The translations under genes and the position numbers were made by a program. Positions 5,437 to 12,790 of a stretch of DNA of 18,096 nucleotides are shown piece by piece (positions within the stretch are counted from its first letter, which is position 1; each line of letters opens with the position of its first letter). The notes beneath the pieces are model-generated. The model saw nothing but the letters and a program-made list of their open reading frames with translations. It did no database searches and was not told the origin of the DNA. The stretch is from Scleromatobacter sp045810265 (lineage in GTDB: Bacteria; Pseudomonadota; Gammaproteobacteria; Burkholderiales; Burkholderiaceae_C): NCBI GenBank assembly GCA_045810265.1, contig JBJMWF010000332.1:1-18096 (forward strand). The letters run 5' to 3'.

Positions 5437-8073
5437 TCATTGCCACACCGTGTGATCACCCGGCCCGACATGCGAGAACAGACGCCGACCGACCTCGGCG
5501 GAAAGCGCCTGCGTCCGGTCGCTCAGCCTCTTCAGCGACGACAGCAGCACCTCGTGTCGCCCGTCCTCGTCGACTTCGAGCAAGTTCTCCAGCGCCCACT
5601 CGTCCGGCGCGGGCAGCTCGTCCAGCATGCGCTGCACCCAGCGTTGCTCGTGGCGCGCGAGGCGTTCCACGCGGTCGCGCAGGGTGCGCGCCACGCCGGC
5701 CAGCGAGCGCGGGTTGTCCAGCTCCAGCACCAGCAGGTGCAGCAGCGGCGGCAGCTCGCGGCGGGCCTGGAACTGCGCGCGGTAGGTGATGGTGGAGTCG
5801 AACAGGCCCAGCAGCAGCCCGAAGCCGTCGTCGCGCGCCGGCAGGTCGAGCTGCAGGCCCAGCATCAGGGTCTGGGTGAGGAAGTCCAGGCGCTCGGTCT
5901 GGCGGCCGACACTGAGCAGCCGCCAGCCGTCATCGCGCGTCATGCGGTCGGACTGCGCGCCGGTGATCGCCGCCAGGTGGGTGGCGGCGCGCTGCAGCAC
6001 CACCAGCACATCGCTGACCGACTCCACCGCGTGGCCAGGCAGGCCTGCCGTGGCGCCGGCCGCGGCGCCCGCCGTCGCGCGCGGCTGCAGCACCGCGCCC
6101 AGACGCTCCTCGAAGTTGCGGCCGACCGCATCGATCAGTTGCCAGTGCTCGACCGACAGGCGCTCGCGCAGCGCCTGTGCGCAATGGCGCAACGCGCGCA
6201 GGTTGAAGGCGATGCTGGTCGCCGAGGCGTCGGCCATCGTGTGCACCAGCGACCGCTCGAACACGCGCACCGATTGCGCGGGCGACGGCACGCCGCCGCC
6301 GATCAGGCCGTTGCGCAGCGCCAGGCGTCCGAGTGCGTCCAGCATCACCGGGTTGGCGTTGTTCAGTGATTCGAGCGTGATGCGCGCGAGTCGCACGCTG
6401 TTGTCGGCCCGCTCGGTGTAGCGCCCCAGCCAGTACAGGTTCTCGGCGGCGCGGCTGGTGACGGTGCGGCGCGTGCGCGCGAGGTCGGCGGCGCTGAGCG
6501 GCTTGGGCAGCAGCGTGGTCGCATCGACCTGGCCTTCGGTCAGCACCCAGGTGTCGACGCTGACGCTGCCGTGCTGCATCGACAGCCAGGCGTCCTGCGC
6601 GGCATCGCGCCGAGTGGCCACGCGCGTGAGCGCGCCCGGCATCACGTGCCAGCCGCCACGGCCATCGGTCATCGCGTAGACGCGCACCAGCGCCGCGCGC
6701 GGCTCCAGCGTGCCGTCGTTCCACACCGGGATTTCCGACGGCCGCACGCGCGCTTGCAGCGTGTAGGCCGCGGGGCGGGCGTCGATGTCGGCCAGCAGGT
6801 CCTCGCGCGCTCGCGCTGACAGCTCGGCCACGCCGTGCGGCGCGAAGCCTTCGGTGGTGTCGCTGCTGGGGAAGGTCGGTGCGACGACGAAGTCGGCCAG
6901 GCGTCCGCGCTGCGCCTGCCAGACGCTGTCCTCGCCGCACCACCAGCTCGTCGTCGAAGGCAGCAGCAAGGCCTCGCCCAGCAAGCGGCGCGAGATCGCG
7001 GGCCAGAACGCGGCCAGGCCCGGGCTTTCGAGAAAGCCCGCGCCGGGCGCGTTGGCGACCACCACCTGGCCGGCGCGGATCACGCCCAGCAGGCCCGGCA
7101 CGCCGAGCGCGGAGTCGCCACGCAGCTCCAGCGGGTCGAGGTACTCGTCGTCGACGCGGCGCAGCAGCACGTGCACGGGCTCCAGGCCATGCAGTGTCTT
7201 CAGGAACAGGCGCTCGCCGCGAACGGTGAGATCGCCGCCCTCGACCAGCGTGATGCCGAGATAGCGTGACAGGAACGCATGCTCGAAATACGTCTCGTTG
7301 TGCGGGCCCGGCGTCAGCAGCACCACGCGCGCGCTGTCGCCTTCCGGGCTGAGCCGCTGCAGGCCTTGCAGCAATCCAAGGAAGCCGGCGGCCACGCGCT
7401 GAACGTGCAGGTCGCGGAAGGCCGCGGGAAACTGCTGCGAGATGATGAGCCGGTTCTGCAGCAGGTAGCCGAGTCCTGACGGCGCCTGCGTGCGCTGGCT
7501 GACGACGCGCCAGTCACCGGCGGGCCCGCGCGCGAGGTCGAACGCGGCCACGTGCAGGTGGACGCCGCCGGACGGCCGGCAGCCGTGCATCGCGCGCAGG
7601 TACTGCGGATGCGCGAGCACCAGCGATGTGGGCAGCAGCCCTTCGTCAAGCAGGCTGCGGCTGCCATAGACGTCGGCCAGCACCGCATCGAGCAGCCGCA
7701 CGCGCTGCTGCACGCCCGCCTCGATCTCGGCCCAGGCCGCGGCGTCGATGAGGAAGGGCAAGGGCTCGAGCGGCCAGGCGTTGGCGGCCGCGGCGCCTTC
7801 GGCGTAGACGTTGTAGGTGACGCCGTCGTCCTGCACCCGACGCTCGATGCGGGCCTTGGTCTGCGCCAGGTCGATCCAGCCGTCGGGGCCGGCGGCGTCG
7901 AAGAACTGTCGCCAGGTGGGAGCAAGCTCGGCGCCGGCGGCTGCCTCCTCCGCGACCATGCCGTGCAGCTCGTCGAAGCTGCCCGGCGTGCCGTGCTGCG
8001 CCGCGGCGCGCGCCAGCACGGCCGCCTCGGGGGCGTCGTCTGGCAGGAAGCTGGTCTGGACGGAGGTGGGCAT
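5437..8073 (-). CDS. Circularly permuted ATP-grasp fused to alpha-E domain
   Basis: Fourth gene of the cluster; 878 residues. Residues about 60-520 form a circularly permuted ATP-grasp region, with LLTPGPHNETYFEHAFLSR (252-270), LLRRVDDEYLDPLELRGDSALG (303-324) and a C-terminal part with RPSEIPVW. Residues about 540-870 are an alpha-E helical domain, opening with SRAAENLYWLGRYTERADN (540-558); the repeated ER(A)(D/E)N signature is the family hallmark. Such proteins are predicted amidoligases that join a carboxylate to an amine using ATP. Compared with the upstream stand-alone paralogue, the segment VVKEVHGAGGYGM is replaced by VVAPTFPSSDTTEGF, so Ala398 stands where that protein has Lys371. 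Activity may therefore differ. The codon before the ATG is a stop (TAG), which fixes the start, although no clear Shine-Dalgarno is seen. It is a separate protein from the DUF2126 gene, 95 bp upstream. Confidence 0.9.
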   Translation of the reverse strand: MPTSVQTSFLPDDAPEAAVLARAAAQHGTPGSFDELHGMVAEEAAAGAELAPTWRQFFDAAGPDGWIDLAQTKARIERRVQDDGVTYNVYAEGAAAANAWPLEPLPFLIDAAAWAEIEAGVQQRVRLLDAVLADVYGSRSLLDEGLLPTSLVLAHPQYLRAMHGCRPSGGVHLHVAAFDLARGPAGDWRVVSQRTQAPSGLGYLLQNRLIISQQFPAAFRDLHVQRVAAGFLGLLQGLQRLSPEGDSARVVLLTPGPHNETYFEHAFLSRYLGITLVEGGDLTVRGERLFLKTLHGLEPVHVLLRRVDDEYLDPLELRGDSALGVPGLLGVIRAGQVVVANAPGAGFLESPGLAAFWPAISRRLLGEALLLPSTTSWWCGEDSVWQAQRGRLADFVVAPTFPSSDTTEGFAPHGVAELSARAREDLLADIDARPAAYTLQARVRPSEIPVWNDGTLEPRAALVRVYAMTDGRGGWHVMPGALTRVATRRDAAQDAWLSMQHGSVSVDTWVLTEGQVDATTLLPKPLSAADLARTRRTVTSRAAENLYWLGRYTERADNSVRLARITLESLNNANPVMLDALGRLALRNGLIGGGVPSPAQSVRVFERSLVHTMADASATSIAFNLRALRHCAQALRERLSVEHWQLIDAVGRNFEERLGAVLQPRATAGAAAGATAGLPGHAVESVSDVLVVLQRAATHLAAITGAQSDRMTRDDGWRLLSVGRQTERLDFLTQTLMLGLQLDLPARDDGFGLLLGLFDSTITYRAQFQARRELPPLLHLLVLELDNPRSLAGVARTLRDRVERLARHEQRWVQRMLDELPAPDEWALENLLEVDEDGRHEVLLSSLKRLSDRTQALSAEVGRRLFSHVGPGDHTVWQ

Positions 8074-8108
8074 CTATTCGGTAGCAGTACGCTGGTCTCG
8101 GGAAGCGA

Positions 8109-8157
8109 GGCTCGCACCCGAGCCCACCGCCGCTCCCTTGACGGAGAGCGACGGCGG
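8109..8157. other. Two stem-loops in the gap between the DUF2126 and ATP-grasp/alpha-E genes
   Basis: GGCTCG (8109-8114) pairs with CGAGCC (8119-8124) around a 4-nt loop, and CCGCCG (8127-8132) pairs with CGGCGG (8152-8157). Neither is followed by a T tract on the minus strand. They may modulate or process the polycistronic message. The downstream gene has no obvious Shine-Dalgarno. Confidence 0.4.
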
Positions 8158-8168
8158 GAGCGCGGGGC

Positions 8169-11100
8169 TCACCGATTGCGGCGCAGATCCAGCGTGAACG
8201 GAAACTCCAGGCTGCGCTGCGGTCGGGAAACCGCCATTTTCCCAGGTGTATGGCCGAGCGCGAAGAAACGCGCCAATCGGCGGCTCTCCGCCTCGTACGC
8301 ATTGACCGGAAGCGTTGCATAGTTGCGACCGCCCGGATGCGCCACGTGGTACTGGCAGCCGCCCAGCGAGCGCTGCGACCACAGGTCGACCAGGTCGATC
8401 GTGAGCGGCGCCTGCACGTGGATGGTCGGATGCAGGCCCGAGGGCGGCTGCCACGCGCGATAGCGCACGCCGCCGACGAACTCGCCCACGCGCCCCGTCG
8501 GCTGCAATGGCACCGGCTGGCCGTTGACCGTCAGCACATGGCGCGAGTCGACCAGGCCCGTCACCTTCAGCTCGATGCGCTCCAGCGACGAGTCGACATA
8601 GCGCACCGTGCCGCCGGCGCTACCCTCCTCGCCCATCACGTGCCAGGGCTCGAGCGCATTGCGCAGCGTCACGTGCACGCCGCTGGAGGCGAACTCGCCC
8701 ACCTTCGGAAAGCGGAACTCCATGTGCGGCGCGAACCACGCGGCATCGAAGGCCATGCCGGCCTCGTTCATCTCGGCGATGACGTCGTCGAAGTCGCCCT
8801 GGATGAAGTGCGGCAGCAGGAAGCGGTCGTGCAGCTCGGTACCCCAGCGCACCAGCGGCTGGTCGTAAGGCTTGTTCCAGAAGCGCGCCACCAGCGCACG
8901 CAGCAGCAGCTGCTGCACCACGCTCATGCGCGCATGCGGCGGCATCTCGAAGGCACGCAGCTCCAGCAGGCCCAGGCGGCCGGTGGCCGAGTCGGGCGAG
9001 TACAGCTTGTCGATGCAGAACTCGCTGCGGTGGGTGTTGCCGGTGGCGTCGACCAGGATGTTGCGCAGGCTGCGGTCGACGAGCCACGGCGGCACCGTCT
9101 CGCCCCGCTCGCGCGTCGCGCGCGCGATCTCGGCCAGCGCGATCTCGAGTTCGTACAGCTGGTCGTTGCGCGCCTCGTCGATGCGCGGCGCCTGGCTGGT
9201 CGGGCCGATGAACAGGCCCGAGAACAGGTAGCTCAACGACGGATGGTTGTGCCAGTAGGCGAGCAGGCTGCCCAGCACCTCGGGCCGGCGCAGGAAGGGC
9301 GAATCGGCCGGCGTGGCGCCGCCCAGCACGAAGTGGTTGCCGCCGCCGGTGCCGGTGTGCTTGCCGTCGATCAGGAACTTCTCGCTCGACAAGCGCGACT
9401 GCCGCGCCGCCTCGTACAGGAACTCGGTGTTCTCGACCAGCTCGTGCCAGTTGAACGCCGGGTGGATGTTGACCTCGATGACGCCCGGATCGGGCGTGAC
9501 CTGCAGCAGCTTCAGCCGCGGATCGCGCGGCGGCGGGTAGCCTTCCAGCACGATCTTCGTACCCAGCTCCTTGCAGGTGGCCTCGATCGCGGCGAGCAGC
9601 TCGAGGTAGTCCTCCAGGCGCTCGAGCGGCGGCATGAAGACGTACATCACGCTGCTGGGCGAGCCGACGCGTTCGGCCTTCGGCCCGTTGGCGCGACGCG
9701 GATCGCGCACCTCGATGCACAGCGCCGAGCGCGTGACCCAGGTGGCCGACTCGAAGCGGGCCGGGATGCGGTCGTCGACCGGCGCCGGCCCCGTGGCGGC
9801 GGCGGCCGAGGCCGCGCGGTTGGCGGCCAGCGTCGCGGCGACGCCGGTGCCAGCAGCCGCGCCGCCCACGCCGGGCGTGATGCCACCGACGATGCGAGTG
9901 GGCACGGCGCGGCTGTCGGCAGCAGACTGCGGCGCGATCGGCGCGCTCATGCCTGCACCGCCAGGCACGCCGATCACGCCTTGCGGCGCGGACGGCGACG
10001 TGGCGCCAGTGACCTGGAACGAGGTCGGCAGCGCGCCGCGCGGCGCGAACGGATCCTGTTCGATCAGGAACGGGTACTCGTTGTCGCGCACCCAGGCCAG
10101 CGAATCCAGCGGCAGCCGATAGCCCATCGGCGAGTCGCCGGGGATCAGGTACATGCGCTCGCCGCGGAAGTGCCACGGGCCGGTGACCCAACGGCCGCCG
10201 ACCAGCCCCGGGCCCGGCTCGCGGCGCAGCGGCAGCACGTAGCCGACCGGCGCATCCAGGCCTTGCGAGTAGACGCGGCGCAGCCGGTTGCGTTCGAGCT
10301 CGTCGGACAGCCGCGCATCGAACGGATCGACGTTGATCGGCAGCTGGCGCTCGCGCCACAGGTAGTAGAACGTGTCCTCGAAACCGGCCTGCACCGTGGT
10401 GTCGACCAGCCCCAGCCTGCGCGCCAGCGTCGCGCCGAAGCGCTGCGCATCGGCCGCCGTGTAGTGCTGCGGGTCGCGTTCATCGGCGAACAGCGACGGA
10501 TCGCTCCAGCACGGGCGGCCGTCGGCACGCCAGCAGATTGACAGCGCCCAGCGCGGCAGCTGCTCGCCCGGGTACCACTTGCCTTGCCCGTAATGGAGGA
10601 AGCCGCCGGCACCATAGCGATCGCGCAGTCGCAGCACCAACTCCTGTGCCCGCATGCGCTTGGTGGGCCCGAGCGCATCGGTGTTCCATTCGGCACCGTC
10701 GCGATCGTCGATCGAGACGAAGGTGGGCTCGCCGCCCATCGTCAGGCGGACATCGCCGGCCCCCAGTTGCGCATCGACCTGGTCGCCGAGCGCGAGGATC
10801 GCCTGCCACTGCTCCTCCGAATACGGCAGCGTGACGCGTGGCGACTCCCAGATGCGGGTGACGGCCATGTGGTGGCTGAACTCCACCTCCGACTCGTCGA
10901 CGCCGCCGCTGATCGGCGCGGCACTCGAGGGCTGCGGCGTGCAGGCGAGCGGGATGTGCCCCTCGCCGGCAAGCAGGCCCGAGGTCGGGTCGAAGCCGAT
11001 CCAGCCGGCGCCGGGCAGGTAGACCTCGCACCAGGCGTGCAGGTCGGTGAAGTCGATCTCGGTGCCGCTGGGGCCGTCCAGAGCTTTCTGGTCAGGCGCG

Positions 11101-11723
11101 AGCTGGATCAGGTAGCCCGAGACGAAACGTGCGGCCAGGCCCAGCTTGCGCAGCACTTGCACCATCAGCCAGCCGGAGTCGCGGCAGGAGCCGGAAGCCA
11201 GCGTGAGCGTCTCCTCGGGCGTCTGCACGCCGGGCTCCAGGCGGATCAGGTAGCGGATGTCGCCCTGCAGCCGCTGGTTGAGGTAGACCATGAAGTCCAT
11301 GGTCGCGCGCGGCTCCAGCGGGATGCTGTCCACGAAGGCGTCGAAGGTGGGGCCCTGCGCCTCGACGACCATGTAGGGCGCCAGCTCTGTCGCCAGTGCC
11401 TCGTCGTACTTGAACGGGAACTTCTCGGCGCTCTCCTCCAGGAAGAAGTCGAACGGGTTGTAGACCGCCATCTCGGCGACCAGGTCGACCGTGACCTTGA
11501 ACTCGCGCGTCTTCTCGGGGAACACCAGGCGCGCGAGGTAGTTCGCGAACGGATCCTGCTGCCAGTTGATGAAGTGGTCGGCCGGCTCGATCTTGAGCGA
11601 GTACGACAGGATGGGCGTGCGACAGTGCGGCGCCGGACGCAGGCGGACGATCTGCGGGCCCAGAGCGACGAGCCGGTCGTACTTGTAGTGCGTGATGTGA
11701 CTCAGTGCGACGTGGATGGCCAA
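8169..11723 (-). CDS. Transglutaminase-like domain fused to DUF2126 (predicted circularly permuted glutamine-synthetase-like ligase)
   Basis: Third gene of the cluster; 1184 residues, about the usual size plus an insert. Residues 1-90 are the transglutaminase N-terminal domain (MAIHVALSHITHYKYDR) and 150-255 the papain-like core, with C180 (ASGSCRDSGW), H229 (TDLHAWCEVY) and D245 (GFDPTSG). From about 320 to the end is DUF2126, which Iyer and colleagues (2009) interpreted as a circularly permuted glutamine-synthetase-type ligase. Visible motifs include LTMGGEPTFVSIDDRDGAEW (327-346), EVNIHPAFNWHELVENTEF (750-768) and the Gly-rich GKHTGTGGGNHFVLGG (787-802). Residues about 572-650 are a Gly/Ala/Pro-rich insert, probably a linker. 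The start is TTG at 11723: GAGGGAG lies 7 nt upstream, no in-frame ATG is near, and the protein then begins as the family does. Predicted cytoplasmic peptide-bond-forming enzyme; substrate unknown. Confidence 0.93.
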   Translation of the reverse strand: MAIHVALSHITHYKYDRLVALGPQIVRLRPAPHCRTPILSYSLKIEPADHFINWQQDPFANYLARLVFPEKTREFKVTVDLVAEMAVYNPFDFFLEESAEKFPFKYDEALATELAPYMVVEAQGPTFDAFVDSIPLEPRATMDFMVYLNQRLQGDIRYLIRLEPGVQTPEETLTLASGSCRDSGWLMVQVLRKLGLAARFVSGYLIQLAPDQKALDGPSGTEIDFTDLHAWCEVYLPGAGWIGFDPTSGLLAGEGHIPLACTPQPSSAAPISGGVDESEVEFSHHMAVTRIWESPRVTLPYSEEQWQAILALGDQVDAQLGAGDVRLTMGGEPTFVSIDDRDGAEWNTDALGPTKRMRAQELVLRLRDRYGAGGFLHYGQGKWYPGEQLPRWALSICWRADGRPCWSDPSLFADERDPQHYTAADAQRFGATLARRLGLVDTTVQAGFEDTFYYLWRERQLPINVDPFDARLSDELERNRLRRVYSQGLDAPVGYVLPLRREPGPGLVGGRWVTGPWHFRGERMYLIPGDSPMGYRLPLDSLAWVRDNEYPFLIEQDPFAPRGALPTSFQVTGATSPSAPQGVIGVPGGAGMSAPIAPQSAADSRAVPTRIVGGITPGVGGAAAGTGVAATLAANRAASAAAATGPAPVDDRIPARFESATWVTRSALCIEVRDPRRANGPKAERVGSPSSVMYVFMPPLERLEDYLELLAAIEATCKELGTKIVLEGYPPPRDPRLKLLQVTPDPGVIEVNIHPAFNWHELVENTEFLYEAARQSRLSSEKFLIDGKHTGTGGGNHFVLGGATPADSPFLRRPEVLGSLLAYWHNHPSLSYLFSGLFIGPTSQAPRIDEARNDQLYELEIALAEIARATRERGETVPPWLVDRSLRNILVDATGNTHRSEFCIDKLYSPDSATGRLGLLELRAFEMPPHARMSVVQQLLLRALVARFWNKPYDQPLVRWGTELHDRFLLPHFIQGDFDDVIAEMNEAGMAFDAAWFAPHMEFRFPKVGEFASSGVHVTLRNALEPWHVMGEEGSAGGTVRYVDSSLERIELKVTGLVDSRHVLTVNGQPVPLQPTGRVGEFVGGVRYRAWQPPSGLHPTIHVQAPLTIDLVDLWSQRSLGGCQYHVAHPGGRNYATLPVNAYEAESRRLARFFALGHTPGKMAVSRPQRSLEFPFTLDLRRNR

Positions 11724-11737
11724 GGAGGAACTCCCTC
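11724..11737 (-). promoter_or_regulatory. Strong ribosome binding site for the TTG-started DUF2126 gene
   Basis: On the minus strand GAGGGAG lies 7 nt before TTG at 11723. This strong match is what supports a TTG start, in a region with no nearby in-frame ATG. Confidence 0.75.
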
Positions 11738-11790
11738 AAGAAATGCTGACCCCGCGCGCCGGAGGCGGCCGCGGGATCCGGAATGGTGCA

Positions 11791-11814
11791 GGCGCATCGA
11801 CTGGGCGATGCGCC
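11791..11814. other. Perfect intercistronic hairpin between alpha-E and DUF2126 genes
   Basis: GGCGCATCG (11791-11799) and CGATGCGCC (11806-11814) form a perfect 9-bp stem with a 6-nt loop, 8 nt after the alpha-E stop codon. The minus strand has no T tract after it, so it does not look like a full intrinsic terminator. Partial attenuation or protection of the upstream message is possible. Confidence 0.5.
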
Positions 11815-11822
11815 GCTCGTTG

Positions 11823-12776
11823 TCACTGCGTGACGAGGAAGTCCTTGCTGATGCCCACCCCCAGCTCGCCGACATTGGCCAGGAACTGCGTCAGGAACGC
11901 ATGCAGGCCGGTGGACAGGATCTCGTCGATGCGGCCGAAGCGCAGGTCGGCCTCGAGGCGGCCGGCGCGGCGCAGCGTCTCGCCCGAATTGGCGTTGGCC
12001 ACGTGGCGCAGGTTGCCCACCATGCGGTTCATGCAGTGGGCCAGCGAGCGCGGCATGTCGGCGCGCAGGATCAGCAGCTCGGCCACCTTCTCGGGCTGGA
12101 TGACATTGCGGTAGACCTTGCGGTAGACCTCGAAGCCGGACACCGAGCGCAGGATGGCCGACCAGTGGTAGAACTCGTACTCGTTGTCGCGTTCGTCGGC
12201 ATTGCCGTAGAAATCGCTGTCGACGTCGTGGAACTTGACGTCCAGCAGGCGCGCGGTGTTGTCGGCACGCTCCAGGAACGAGCCGATGCGCACGAAGTGA
12301 AAGGCCTCGTCCTGCAGCATGGTGCCCACCGCCACGCCGCGCGACAGGTGCGAGCGGAACTTGACCCATTCGAACACGTTGGCCGGATCGCGCCTGAGCT
12401 CGCCGCTGGCCAGCAGCTTGTTGAACTCCAGCCAGGTCTGGTTCTGCGTCTCCCACACCTCGGTGGTCAGCGTGCCTCGCACGGCACGGGCGTTCTCGCG
12501 CGCGGCGCGCAGGCAGCTGACGATGGACGACGGGTTCTCCTCGTCGCCCACCATGAACTCCATCAGCTTTGCCGGGTTGATGGCGCCATAGCGCTCGGTG
12601 TAGTCGCCGGTGAGCTCGCTGATGGCCAGCAGGCCGCGCCAGCCCAGCTCGGCGACGGCGTCGGACTGCGGCAGCAGCGCGGTCTGGTAGTTGACGTCGA
12701 GCATGCGCGCGGTGTTCTCGGCGCGCTCCATGTAGCGCGACATCCAGAACAAGTGGTCGGCGGTGCGGGAAAGCAT
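11823..12776 (-). CDS. Stand-alone alpha-E domain protein
   Basis: Second gene of the cluster; 317 residues, all alpha-helical in character and the usual length for this family. It starts MLSRTADHLFWMSRYMERAEN, and a second copy of the signature appears in the middle as IGSFLERADNTARLLDVKF. The repeated Glu-Arg-Ala-(Glu/Asp)-Asn motifs gave the domain its name. Its biochemical role is unknown; it always travels with circularly permuted ATP-grasp and transglutaminase-like genes, so it may be a partner or scaffold of the ligase. The ATG at 12776 is 14 bp past the stop of the ATP-grasp gene, and its Shine-Dalgarno (GAGGAG) overlaps that TGA stop codon, so the two are probably translationally coupled. 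A longer open frame continues upstream to 14243, but that part is an antiphase shadow of the ATP-grasp gene. Confidence 0.93.
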   Translation of the reverse strand: MLSRTADHLFWMSRYMERAENTARMLDVNYQTALLPQSDAVAELGWRGLLAISELTGDYTERYGAINPAKLMEFMVGDEENPSSIVSCLRAARENARAVRGTLTTEVWETQNQTWLEFNKLLASGELRRDPANVFEWVKFRSHLSRGVAVGTMLQDEAFHFVRIGSFLERADNTARLLDVKFHDVDSDFYGNADERDNEYEFYHWSAILRSVSGFEVYRKVYRNVIQPEKVAELLILRADMPRSLAHCMNRMVGNLRHVANANSGETLRRAGRLEADLRFGRIDEILSTGLHAFLTQFLANVGELGVGISKDFLVTQ

Positions 12777-12790
12777 CGTTGCAGGTCTCC

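Noticed and set aside
4990..6369. 459-codon plus-strand frame across the transglutaminase and ATP-grasp/alpha-E genes
   Set aside because: It spans two antisense genes and the duplicated repeat, with a Leu/Arg/Gln-rich composition typical of antisense frames.
8250..10541. 763-codon open frame on the plus strand opposite the DUF2126 gene, and a similar 743-codon frame at 10584-12815
   Set aside because: Both are antisense to well-recognised genes. Their composition is rich in Arg, Ala, Gln and Val, as expected for antisense reading of GC-rich codons, and they show no recognisable motif.
11791..11814. Intrinsic terminator inside the cluster
   Set aside because: The stem is perfect, but no T tract follows on the minus strand, so it is listed only as a hairpin.
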